From: Methanoculleus sp. MH98A
GTDB lineage: Archaea; Halobacteriota; Methanomicrobia; Methanomicrobiales; Methanoculleaceae
Direction: 5' to 3'
Length of the DNA: 52,427 bases
Assembly: GCF_000691865.1 (NCBI RefSeq)
Contig: NZ_JMIO01000021.1
Coordinates: 1 to 52,427 of the forward strand
The notes under the pieces are model-generated. The model worked only from the letters and a program-made list of their open reading frames with translations, searched no databases and was not told the DNA's origin. The position numbers and the translations under genes are program-made. This document shows, in pieces, positions 16,171 to 23,786 of this stretch (within the stretch, counting starts at the first letter, position 1; each line of letters begins with the position of its first letter).

Positions 16171-16400
16171 GACCCCTCGTGTTCCCCGGTCTCGATGACA
16201 ACCCCTTCGGCGGTATCCAGACCCATGGCCACTTCCATATCGTCGACGACGACGACAACGGGCCCTTTGATGGGCTGGCGGGTGATCATCTTCACCTGTT
16301 TTTTCATCCTGATCCCAAGGCAGTTGAGTTCGTGCTGCGAGGCACGGATCTCCCGGACAACGCCGGATTCGCCATATTCCAGTTCGGACAATCTTTTCAC
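16167..16400 (-). CDS. feoA: FeoA domain protein (second copy)
   Basis: About 77 residues with the SH3-like FeoA fold: V-K-R-L-S-E-L-E-Y-G-E-S-G-V-V-R-E-I, then L-N-C-L-G-I-R and P-V-V-V-V-V-D-D-M-E-V-A-M-G. The GTG at 16400 was chosen because it starts exactly at the domain and has GAAGGTG about seven bases before it; the open frame further upstream overlaps the other feoA gene. FeoA is a small cytoplasmic partner of FeoB. The C-terminus is extended by an acidic tail (E-T-G-E-H-E-G-S). Confidence 0.82.
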   Translation of the reverse strand: MKRLSELEYGESGVVREIRASQHELNCLGIRMKKQVKMITRQPIKGPVVVVVDDMEVAMGLDTAEGVVIETGEHEGS

Positions 16401-16404
16401 GAAA

Positions 16405-16623
16405 TTACACCTTCTGTACCTGAATTTTCTGTGCCATTCCCCGGCCGAGAACAAGTGTCTCGCCGCCGATCCTGACGACAACCGGGCCAAATCGGCCGGA
16501 GAGTGCTGTGAGGATGCACCCCCCGGCAAGCCCGCGCAGCGCGAGATGCTGGCAGAGACACTGTCCGCCTTCGATCGCAACAACCCGGGCGCGTTCGTTC
16601 GGAAACAAATCGGTCAGTTGCAT
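16405..16623 (-). CDS. feoA: FeoA domain protein (first copy)
   Basis: About 72 residues: M-Q-L-T-D-L-F-P-N-E-R-A-R-V-V-A-I, then L-R-G-L-A-G-G-C-I-L-T-A-L and P-V-V-V-R-I-G-G-E-T-L-V-L-G-R-G-M-A, the standard FeoA SH3-like pattern ending in the G-R-G-M-A-x-K-I motif. A Cys pair, C-L-C, near residue 22 is unusual. It is the promoter-proximal gene of the feo operon, four bases before the second feoA. ATG 16623 agrees with family length. Two different FeoA subunits may form a heteromeric partner for the split FeoB. Confidence 0.85.
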   Translation of the reverse strand: MQLTDLFPNERARVVAIEGGQCLCQHLALRGLAGGCILTALSGRFGPVVVRIGGETLVLGRGMAQKIQVQKV

Positions 16624-16686
16624 TCTCTCACAAAACGGGTATCCAATTCGGCCGTAATCAACCAGAGCCGAACACTTTTCGGAAAA

Positions 16687-16701
16687 CCGGGGATTCCCCG
16701 G
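16687..16701. promoter_or_regulatory. Candidate operator of the feo operon
   Basis: CCGGGGATTCCCCGG is a perfect 7+1+7 inverted repeat, 64-78 bases before the first feoA ATG. A TATA-like element (GGTTTATTCA on the - strand, about 16719-16728) lies just upstream, so the dyad would sit at the transcription start, a typical repressor position. Binding by the DtxR-type protein encoded next to the operon is inference. Confidence 0.45.
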
Positions 16702-16793
16702 AGAGATTTCGGAAGAGATGAATAAACCGAAAAGCAACCGGGTCCCGGACGAGCAGCGGCCTTCACCAATTATGACATCCGAGATCGGTCGAT

Positions 16794-16838
16794 GCGGCTT
16801 CACGTGAAGCCGCGAAGAACGCGAAGTGCGATGGCCCG
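16794..16838. repeat. 20-base palindrome and dispersed 37-base repeat, copy 1
   Basis: GCGGCTTCACGTGAAGCCGC (16794-16813) is a perfect palindrome. Bases 16802-16838 match, as reverse complement, bases 33879-33915 with 34 of 37 identical; all three differences are C/T. Both copies are in gene-free DNA beside repeats rich in GCGAAG. Confidence 0.7.
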
Positions 16839-17826
16839 AAGGGCCAGAACATGAGAAACCATCAGGCTTCGAAAGGAAGTCGATAGTTTGGACCTCTTGA
16901 GGACCGTCTCAAACATTTTAACGAATTACCGGGATTCTGTCTGCCGCACAAAACGTGGGGCTGGACCCCACAGGGGTTTTGCGATAAGAAAAAGAAAGGG
17001 ATATGCTTATCCGACGTTGTTGATCCGGTACGTGTACGGAGTGAGGCTCTACCATGATTATTCCATCCTCCCCCCAACCCGAGTGAGAACCCGGGAGAAT
17101 GCTAAACTTCAGCGAACGGCTACACCGGACCACCTCCGGGATTTCGGGCGGCACGGTGCGATGCCGGACCGGCTCCCTCCTCCCGGGAGACGATCCGGAG
17201 GATCTTCGGGCCAGAGGCTGCCTGACAACCACCATCCATGTCGATGCGCGCGATCACGGCGAACACCTGCCCGGGTTCTCCCCCCCTCTGCGGGGCTGAT
17301 TCCTGTGGCTTCATCTTTTTGTCTCCTGTCGGATTCTGCCGCCACTTATCCTGTGTGTCGTTCGGGAAGCATGTACCCTCCCCGCATTCTGTTCGGTTTT
17401 GCCCTGAAAACGAGAGAGGTGTTCGGTTCATAGCAAAAACCAAAACCCTCCGGGAGTACGGGCCCGGCCCGGGCTACCCGGACCGCCGCCGGTCTTCCTG
17501 CCGCTCCGGAACCGGGCCGGAGATGCGACGGATGAACTCCTGGATCGCCTCCGGGTCCCGGACACCGCGGATCGAAGCGCCGCTGCTCATCTCAAAACTC
17601 CCCTGAGCGGGAATTCCGACTCCGTATCCGGGGAGAACTCTTCTTTGTCATCTCATGTCCTGTGTTTTTCATCTTCATGGTCTCCTGTTCCCTGTATATT
17701 CGATAAGGTGTTCGGGAGTGATGGGTCCCACCCGAAATGAGTTCGGATTCGTACAAATACCCGGAAAAAGAGGTGGACAGGAGAGCCCGCCCGGCAGGAG
17801 AGTGGCGGGCAGCAGCACGGGACGGT
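16839..17826. other. Gene-poor stretch with hairpins
   Basis: About 1 kb without a convincing gene. It holds a hairpin GTGGGG/CCCCAC (16955-16960 and 16966-16971) followed by a T-rich tail, and two short minus-strand frames preceded by a near-identical leader (CAGGAGAC and then ATGAAG): one at 17120-17314 and one starting at about 17680 that stops after 28 codons. A further 38-codon frame (17474-17590) contains R-D-P-E-A-I-Q-E-F-I-R-R. Codon use is not clearly gene-like and no family is recognised. Most of it may be decayed coding sequence. Confidence 0.4.
17120..17314 (-). CDS. Possible small protein (weak)
   Basis: 64 codons starting M-K-P-Q-E-S-A-P-Q-R-G-G-E-P. The support is a good Shine-Dalgarno (AGGAGA, with six bases before the ATG) and nothing else. 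The middle (V-F-A-V-I-A-R-I-D-M-D-G) looks protein-like but the C-terminus (A-S-H-R-A-A-R-N-P-G-G-G-P-V) looks like translated non-coding GC-rich DNA. It could be a truncated gene. Confidence 0.2.
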   Translation of the reverse strand: MKPQESAPQRGGEPGQVFAVIARIDMDGGCQAASGPKILRIVSREEGAGPASHRAARNPGGGPV

Positions 17827-18006
17827 TCAGAGCCCGAGCCGTGCGAGAGGGGAGGCGAAGACGGAAAACCTGCTCTTCTCGGCAAGGCAGACCGGGCAGC
17901 GCCAGTCTTCGGGGAGGCCTTCAAACGCGGTTCCCGCCGGGGCGTCCTGATCGCCGGCCTTTTCGTCGTAGATATGCCCGCATATCGAGCAGCGGTAGGT
18001 CTTCAT
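17827..18006 (-). CDS. Rubredoxin
   Basis: About 59 residues. The two iron-binding pairs are C-S-I-C-G-H-I-Y-D and C-P-V-C-L-A-E-K, with the conserved aromatic and acidic linker (E-G-L-P-E-D-W-R). The single Fe(Cys)4 centre carries one electron; in methanogens rubredoxins serve oxygen and superoxide reduction. The tail (R-F-S-V-F-A-S-P-L-A-R-L-G-L) is longer than in minimal rubredoxins. ATG 18006 starts right at the fold. It is divergent from the UbiA gene at 18089. Confidence 0.93.
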   Translation of the reverse strand: MKTYRCSICGHIYDEKAGDQDAPAGTAFEGLPEDWRCPVCLAEKSRFSVFASPLARLGL

Positions 18007-18088
18007 GATCGTGGAATGCACCGGCTGCAGACTTAACCCTGCTGCAACATTTTTTGAGCGCTGGCGTAGAACCCATGATCCTGCCATC

Positions 18089-19030
18089 ATGAGAGAGACC
18101 CTCGCGGCGCTCGCCGACCTGACCCGGGCTCATTTCTTCTTCGTCTGGCCCCTGCTCTTCTGCTCGGGGCTGGCGCTCGCGTTCGCCAACTACGGCGGGT
18201 TCTCGTGGGAACTCGTCGGCCGGGCAGCGCTGATCGGCCTCCTCGGGTTCGAAGCCGGGCTCGTCCTGAACGATTACGTCGACCGGGAGTACGACAGGAG
18301 GGACGTCAACGGTTCGCTCACTCGCTACTGGCGGCCGTTCGGCGAGCGACCGATACCGGCGGGAAAACTCTCCCCCCGGGCGGCCAACGCCCTCTTCCTC
18401 CTCCTCGCCGGCCTCGCGGCCGCCCTCGCCGCGACCCTCCCCGCTCCCCACAACCTCTACGTCCTCGGGATCATGGGCTACTCGTACCTGGCCGAGTACT
18501 TCTACCAGGCCAAGAAGCGGGATCAGAAGATCCCCATCGCCCAGATCGTCGGGCGGACGGATTTCGCCCTCTTCCCCGTCGCCGGCTACCTGGTGTACGG
18601 GAATCCGGACACGACCGCTCTCCTCTTCTTCCTCTTCTTCTACCCCTGGACGCTCGCGCACCTCGGGGCAAACGACATCGCCGATATCGAAAACGACCGC
18701 GCCCGGGGGATGGCGACGATCCCGAGTCTGACCTTCGGTCTGACCGGGTCGGCTCCGGAGGACCCGACTCCGGTTCTCTACGGCATGAGAAGTGCAGGCG
18801 CCTGGGTTCTCGGCTTCTCGGCCATTCACGCGGGTATGGCGCTCGTCTTCGGCCTCGCGCTCGGGCCGATCGCCATTGCCGGGTTCGCGATGGGGCTCAT
18901 CCTCCTCGGGGCCGCAAACTACCTCATCCTCAGTGGGAAGAGCGCGGACGCGGCGATGCGGGCGCTCCCGCTCATGCACGCATCGCTGCTCGTTTATGCC
19001 GCGGCGATCATCGCGGGTGCCCTCCTCTAG
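18089..19030 (+). CDS. UbiA family prenyltransferase (second)
   Basis: About 313 residues, eight or nine membrane helices. The first Asp motif is N-D-Y-V-D-R-E-Y-D near residue 62 and the second D-I-A-D-I-E-N-D-R-A-R-G near residue 198. It is only distantly like the UbiA protein at 10436-11359 and carries an extra T-R-Y-W-R-P-F-G-E-R-P-I-P-A-G after the first motif, a pattern seen in archaeal UbiA proteins of unassigned acceptor. The start was placed at ATG 18089, which begins a normal N-terminus; the frame open from 18005 overlaps rubredoxin. No Shine-Dalgarno is visible, so the transcript may be leaderless. Confidence 0.83.
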   Translation: MRETLAALADLTRAHFFFVWPLLFCSGLALAFANYGGFSWELVGRAALIGLLGFEAGLVLNDYVDREYDRRDVNGSLTRYWRPFGERPIPAGKLSPRAANALFLLLAGLAAALAATLPAPHNLYVLGIMGYSYLAEYFYQAKKRDQKIPIAQIVGRTDFALFPVAGYLVYGNPDTTALLFFLFFYPWTLAHLGANDIADIENDRARGMATIPSLTFGLTGSAPEDPTPVLYGMRSAGAWVLGFSAIHAGMALVFGLALGPIAIAGFAMGLILLGAANYLILSGKSADAAMRALPLMHASLLVYAAAIIAGALL

Positions 19031-19137
19031 AGGTCCTTCTGCATCCAGACGACGTTGAAGAGGGACCCCGCGCCCGGCTCCGACGTTCTGGAACCGGGTG
19101 CGAACGCCGCGAACCCGAAGGTTGCCGGCGGGGCCCC

Positions 19138-19502
19138 CTACGCCACGATGAACGCCCCGTGCATCGCGGGGTGGACGTCGCACCGGAAGAAGTAGTTTCC
19201 CGGGGTCTCGGGCGCCGTGAAGGTGTAAGTGGTCCGAACCGGGCCCGTGACAATCTCGCCGACAAAGATCGCTTCAGCCGCGGAAGAATCCGTGTAGACC
19301 GCGACGTTGTGCGGAACCCCGTCATCCCGGTTGTCGAACTCGATCGTCACCTCCGCGCCTGCAGGGACCGTTATTATCTCCGTGCTGAAGCCGAAGTTCT
19401 CGGCCGCGATTGCGACGGTCACCCTCGCGACGGCGCGGGCCGCTTCCGGGGTCACGCCAGCACCCCCGCGACGGGTGCCGTGCCTGTGGTTGTTCGTGCC
19501 AT
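19138..19502 (-). pseudogene. Single-domain cupredoxin, probable frameshift near its 5' end
   Basis: The cupredoxin fold is complete in the frame 19138-19455: I-T-V-P-A-G-A-E-V-T-I-E-F-D-N, P-H-N-V-A-V-Y and F-F-R-C-D-V-H-P-A-M-H-G, giving the type-1 copper ligands His, Cys, His and Met. A strong Shine-Dalgarno (GGAGGGGG) precedes ATG 19502, but that frame stops after 16 codons; one added G (CTG-GGC) joins it to the cupredoxin. The GTG at 19455 is an alternative start and would give an unbroken 105-residue protein. Either way there is no obvious signal peptide, unlike the paralogous domain in the next gene. It probably carries electrons or binds copper. Confidence 0.7.
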
Positions 19503-19593
19503 GAGTCCCCCTCCAGGAGACCGGGAGGCATAAAGGTTGTCCCGGCCGGCGCCAGAGCGATCTCCCGGTGCACTCTAAAAAGGGAGGGGGCCT

Positions 19594-21645
19594 CTACTCA
19601 ACAACGAACTCCCCGTCCATCGAGGGGTGGACGTCGCACCGGAAGTAATAGGTTCCGGGCTCCTCCGGCGCCGTGAAGGTGTAAGTCACCTGGTCCGGGC
19701 CGTCGATGATCTCGCCGACGAAGATTGCATCGGCCGCGGAAGAATCGGTGTAGAACGCGACGTTGTGCGGGATACCCGTATCCTGGTTATCGAAGACCAT
19801 CGTCACGTTCGCTCCCGCCGGGACGGTGATGGTGGACGTGTTGAAGGCAAGGGCTTCGGCAGCAACCCCCACGGTAACGTTCCCGGCCGCGGCCGGCGTA
19901 GCGTTTCCAGTCGGGGTTGCGGTCACGTTCGTGGTCACGGCAGGTGTCGTGGTCACGTTCGCAGTCGGAACCGCCGTAACGTTTTCAGTCGGCGTTACGG
20001 TCACATTCCCGGTCGCGGTCGGGGTTGTGGTCACACCCGCACCCGGAACCACCGTCACGTTTGCTGTCGGAGTCGGCGTCTCCGTCACGTTCGCCGGGAC
20101 GATCTTCCAGACCGTCCCGGTCGCGTTGGCGGCATCCGGGCCCGCGTCTTCGGACGTGAGCGCGTAGAGTTCCGACTCTCCACCCTCACCGAACCCCAGG
20201 AGGTAGGCGTCCAGGGTTCCCGCGGGCGTCCCGGTCACGTTGAGCCTCTGCAGGCTCCACATCGCAACGTCTTCGGGCGTGAGGTTCTCTGCAGAGTCCG
20301 GGAAGGCCGTTGCGTTCCACTCCGCCGGGGGCGTCGCGACGAGCAGGGTGGCGTTCGCGACGTCGAAGCCGGTGCTCCAGTAGCCGAAGACGTAGCGTCC
20401 CGCAAGGTCCGGGAGCGCCGTCCCGTTGTAGACCCGGCCACCGACGAAGACAACACCCAGGTCATGGCCGCCCTCGATGACGGGGCCGATCAGGGGTTCG
20501 CCGGAGGAGCCGTTTGCCGGGCAGGTCGCCGGGGGTGTTTCGGGGTTCTCCGGATCGAAGCAGAGGGTTCCCTCCCGGAGGCGCCACCCGTAGTTGCCGC
20601 CGTTCACCACAAGCGAGACTTCCTCAAAGAGGTTCTGGCCGGCATCCGCCACAAAGAGGTTGCCTTCGGCGTCGAACGTGATGTACGCCGGGTTCCGGAG
20701 ACCGTAGGCGTAGATCTCGGGCGGGATGCTTTCGTTCGCGACGAACGGGTTGTCCGCCGGGATCCCGTAGAGCGATCCCGCCGCCGTCGTCCAGGTGGCG
20801 TTCTCCGGCGGCTCCGTCACGTTCTCCGCGGTGACGTTGTCCACGTCGATCCGGAGCACGCTGCCGTAGATGTTTGTCAGATCCTGGGCGTTCCCGATCT
20901 CCGGGGTGTGGCCGGTACCGTTGTCGTTCGCCGCGCCGCCGTCCCCGAGCGGCACGTAGAGGTAGCCGTCACGGGGACCAAACGCGATGCTCCCGCCGTT
21001 GTGGTTGGACTGCGGCTTGTCGATCTCGATCAGGATCTCCTCGGAGGTCGTGTTGACCCGGTCGGGGTTCGTGGGGTCGACCTCGAACGCGGAGAGGCGG
21101 TTCGTGCTGTCCCAGTCATCAGGCGCCTCCTCGCGGAGGGGCGCGGTGTAGAACGCAAAGACCCGCCCGTTCTCCCCAAACTCGGGGTGGAAGGCAATCG
21201 AAAGGAGCCCGCGCTCGTCGTAGGACGGGGTGAGGTTGACCATGCGGTCGCGGACGTCCAGGAACGGCTCCTCAACGAGGGTGCCGTTTGCATCGATGAT
21301 CGAGACCGTGCCGACCTGGTCGACGACAAAGAGCCTGCCCGTGCCGTCGCCGGCGTCCGTCAGCATCAGCGGCGCGACGAAACCTTCGGCCACGGGCTCG
21401 AGACTCACGTTAACCGTCTCGTTCTCCCCGGCAAGCCGGGTGATCGAGGTGTTGTTCAGGTACCCCGCCGCGTAGGGCGACCCGGCGTTCGTCAGGTTCC
21501 CGGCGGTGGCCGTTACATTCCCCGCTTCTGGAGCGGGAGTCTGCGTGAGATCGGTTCCGCCGTTCGGGTACACCGCAGCCCCGGCAACGCCTGCCAGGGC
21601 GAGGACCACGAGGACGGATATCATGACTACGGCTGCTCGTGTCAT
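19594..21645 (-). CDS. Exported PQQ-type sugar dehydrogenase-like protein fused to a cupredoxin
   Basis: 683 residues. Signal peptide about 1-23; glucose/sorbosone dehydrogenase-type beta-propeller about 80-510 (G-R-L-F-V-V-D-Q-V-G, Y-D-E-R-G-L-L-S-I-A-F-H-P, N-H-N-G-G-S-I-A-F-G, A-Y-G-L-R-N-P); a Thr/Pro/Val linker about 525-600 built of repeated N-V-T-x-T-P-T units with dense N-glycosylation sequons; and a C-terminal cupredoxin (P-H-N-V-A-F-Y, F-R-C-D-V-H-P-S-M). The propeller family oxidises sugars with PQQ and Ca2+, and the cupredoxin would accept the electrons. A methanogen is not expected to make PQQ, so the propeller may bind sugar without oxidising it. The upstream lone cupredoxin shares most of the domain sequence, so they arose by duplication. 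Confidence 0.85.
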   Translation of the reverse strand: MTRAAVVMISVLVVLALAGVAGAAVYPNGGTDLTQTPAPEAGNVTATAGNLTNAGSPYAAGYLNNTSITRLAGENETVNVSLEPVAEGFVAPLMLTDAGDGTGRLFVVDQVGTVSIIDANGTLVEEPFLDVRDRMVNLTPSYDERGLLSIAFHPEFGENGRVFAFYTAPLREEAPDDWDSTNRLSAFEVDPTNPDRVNTTSEEILIEIDKPQSNHNGGSIAFGPRDGYLYVPLGDGGAANDNGTGHTPEIGNAQDLTNIYGSVLRIDVDNVTAENVTEPPENATWTTAAGSLYGIPADNPFVANESIPPEIYAYGLRNPAYITFDAEGNLFVADAGQNLFEEVSLVVNGGNYGWRLREGTLCFDPENPETPPATCPANGSSGEPLIGPVIEGGHDLGVVFVGGRVYNGTALPDLAGRYVFGYWSTGFDVANATLLVATPPAEWNATAFPDSAENLTPEDVAMWSLQRLNVTGTPAGTLDAYLLGFGEGGESELYALTSEDAGPDAANATGTVWKIVPANVTETPTPTANVTVVPGAGVTTTPTATGNVTVTPTENVTAVPTANVTTTPAVTTNVTATPTGNATPAAAGNVTVGVAAEALAFNTSTITVPAGANVTMVFDNQDTGIPHNVAFYTDSSAADAIFVGEIIDGPDQVTYTFTAPEEPGTYYFRCDVHPSMDGEFVVE

Positions 21646-21678
21646 GCGCCCTTCCTGTCGGGGTCGACCATATAAACG

Positions 21679-23691
21679 TTACCCTGCCCGTTCGTAGATC
21701 CTGACACCCCCCTCGTCGTAGATGAGGCGGAGCCCCCGGTCCGGCAGCCGGACGTCGTAACGCTCGTGCTCGGGCTCGCCGACGTAGAGGAGGGTCGCGT
21801 TGTACTTCTCCATGAGCGCAAGAGTCCGTTCGGGATCCTCGTAGATCGCCCGGATCTCCGCCGGGCGCTCCGTGTACCAGGGACCGTTTCCCCGCCATGT
21901 CAGTTCATGCCCGATCTGCCCGAGGATCGTCGGGATACCGGAAAACGACGAGACCCTCGAGTAGTAGCCGTAATCTCCGTTTTCCGCCTCGACGATCCGG
22001 TGATCGCCGTCGAGCGTCCGGAGGAAGTCGATCGCCGCGGCCTCCCCCGGCCGCGTGGCTTCGAGGTAGGCGAGCCCGTCCAGGGTGTGGTAGCCCGCCG
22101 GAGGATAGTCGATCCCGAGGAGTCCCCGGCCGATATCGACGTCGAGGGCGACCGGGGCGGCGACGAGAGCGATGGCTGCGGCGACGGCAGCGCCCTTCCG
22201 TGCCGCCGCCGGGACCGGCCGCCGGCCTGCAAGCCACTTTCCGGCGAGGAGGAGGGAGCCTGTCCCGAGCAGGATCCAGGCGTCGAAGTAGAACTTGAAG
22301 ATGGTGTTGAACCGGCTGTAGTCGCCCCCGAGCATCTCCTGGAAATAAAAGATCTCGCAGAAGGCGAGGACCGCAAGCCCAGCAATGCAGAGGAGGGACG
22401 GGAACGAGCGCTCCCGGCGGAGAAGGAGGTAGGCGAGCGGGACCAGGAGGATGGCGAGTACGGCGTAGCCGGCGGCAAGTGCCGGGACGGCGACGGCGAG
22501 CGCCACCGGGACCCGCCGGATATCGGGGGCGACGGCGGCATAGATGATCGCGAGGAAAAAACCCCAGATCGCGAGGAAGGCAAGCGGGTCGGTGGGAGGG
22601 AGACCCCATCCGATCCCGCCGATACCCGCGGGCTCGAGGTCGAGGTAGTAGGGGAGGTAGACGAGAAAGGCGACCGCGGGGACCGCAACGGCGGCGGCGA
22701 GGGTGGAGCGGTCACGCTCGCGGGCCAGGACGGCGAGGAGGAAGGCGGCAACGGCGGGAGCGTAGACGAGAGCGTCCCAGGAGCAGAGGAGCGGCATCGA
22801 GCCGACGGAGAGGCCGAGAAGGAGGATGAGGCTCCAGCGGCCCCGGATGCCGAGCCCGCCCCACCGGCACCACATGAACCCGAGGAGGAAGATGAGGAAG
22901 ACCTGGTTGAACACGGCCATCTCGAAGGCGTGGACGTTCCCGAGGAAGAGAGAGAAGACCGGAAACTCGACCCGGCCGCCGGGGATGATCCAGTTGGTAT
23001 CCTGGAAGGCGTAATAGAGATCGCTCCCTCTGGCGACGAACCAGACGACCGACGGCGGGACGAGGAGGAGGACCGCGAGGGGAAGCCACCGCCAGCGTCC
23101 GGTGATGAGGTGCCCGAGAGCGTAGAGCGCGACAAATGCCGTCCCATAGACCGTCCCCGGAATCAGGTTGAAGGCCACCTCCGACGGTGTGCCGGTGACG
23201 ATGGCGATGGAGCCCATCAGCCAGTGGCCGAGGTAGTAGTAGACGGTGAGGTGGCCGCCCGCAAACCAGGGGTCGAGCGGGGGCACGACGGGCTCACGGA
23301 TGACGCTCGCGAGGAAGGCGTGGTTCATGTACTGCTCGCTGAAGTAGCCGACGGGCGGGTTTACGAACCGGACGGAAAGGGCGAAGAGGAACCCGACGGC
23401 AAAGACCGCGTCCCAGAAGAGGAAACTCCGGATCTCACCTGACCGGTAATCGCCCCGCCGGATGCCGTATACGGCGAGACCGACGAAGAGGAAGAGGGCA
23501 AGAGCGACCGGGACGCGGAGGAGGCCGCAGTACCAGGTCGCGAGGGCGAAAAGGAGGAGGGAGGCAGGGTAGGCCGCCGGGTAGGCAAAGTCCCCGAGTG
23601 CCGGGCGGAGCCGGGGCCAGAGGGCCATCTGCAGCCCTTTGAGGAGCCCCACCCAGAGGAGCACGTCCCACGCCTGGAGGAGGAGGTTCAC
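21679..23691 (-). CDS. DUF2298 multi-spanning membrane protein
   Basis: About 670 residues with around 14-16 hydrophobic helices. The DUF2298 marks are visible: P-P-L-D-P-W-F-A-G-G-H-L-T-V-Y-Y-Y-L-G-H near residue 140 and F-Y-F-Q-E-M-L-G-G-D-Y-S-R-F-N-T-I-F-K-F near residue 455. The soluble C-terminal part has G-D-Y-G-Y-Y-S-R-V-S-S-F-S-G and W-R-G-N-G-P-W. The family is glycosyltransferase-like (a GT-C type layout) and of unknown substrate; involvement in surface glycan assembly is a reasonable inference given the glycosylated neighbour. It ends 33 bases before the sugar dehydrogenase-like gene and may be cotranscribed with it. Confidence 0.85.
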   Translation of the reverse strand: MNLLLQAWDVLLWVGLLKGLQMALWPRLRPALGDFAYPAAYPASLLLFALATWYCGLLRVPVALALFLFVGLAVYGIRRGDYRSGEIRSFLFWDAVFAVGFLFALSVRFVNPPVGYFSEQYMNHAFLASVIREPVVPPLDPWFAGGHLTVYYYLGHWLMGSIAIVTGTPSEVAFNLIPGTVYGTAFVALYALGHLITGRWRWLPLAVLLLVPPSVVWFVARGSDLYYAFQDTNWIIPGGRVEFPVFSLFLGNVHAFEMAVFNQVFLIFLLGFMWCRWGGLGIRGRWSLILLLGLSVGSMPLLCSWDALVYAPAVAAFLLAVLARERDRSTLAAAVAVPAVAFLVYLPYYLDLEPAGIGGIGWGLPPTDPLAFLAIWGFFLAIIYAAVAPDIRRVPVALAVAVPALAAGYAVLAILLVPLAYLLLRRERSFPSLLCIAGLAVLAFCEIFYFQEMLGGDYSRFNTIFKFYFDAWILLGTGSLLLAGKWLAGRRPVPAAARKGAAVAAAIALVAAPVALDVDIGRGLLGIDYPPAGYHTLDGLAYLEATRPGEAAAIDFLRTLDGDHRIVEAENGDYGYYSRVSSFSGIPTILGQIGHELTWRGNGPWYTERPAEIRAIYEDPERTLALMEKYNATLLYVGEPEHERYDVRLPDRGLRLIYDEGGVRIYERAG

Positions 23692-23786
23692 GCCCCGCTA
23701 TCGTGGTCCCGGGTATATGCGGTTTGCGCTCGCCTTCCCACAGGATGATTTAACCTGAGATCCCGCCATACCACTACAACCGGGAT

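Noticed and set aside
16888-17433. 181-codon + strand frame in the gene-poor stretch
   Set aside because: Composition is erratic, with runs of Arg, Pro and Ser, and it crosses hairpins; no homology recognised.
19027-19140. Pyrrolysine readthrough at the cupredoxin TAG
   Set aside because: The paralogous domain ends at the same place with a normal stop, and no pyl gene is visible in the window.
21766-23442. 558-codon + strand frame opposite the DUF2298 gene
   Set aside because: The product is almost only Glu, Asp, Gly, Arg; the opposite strand has a clear membrane protein with family motifs.
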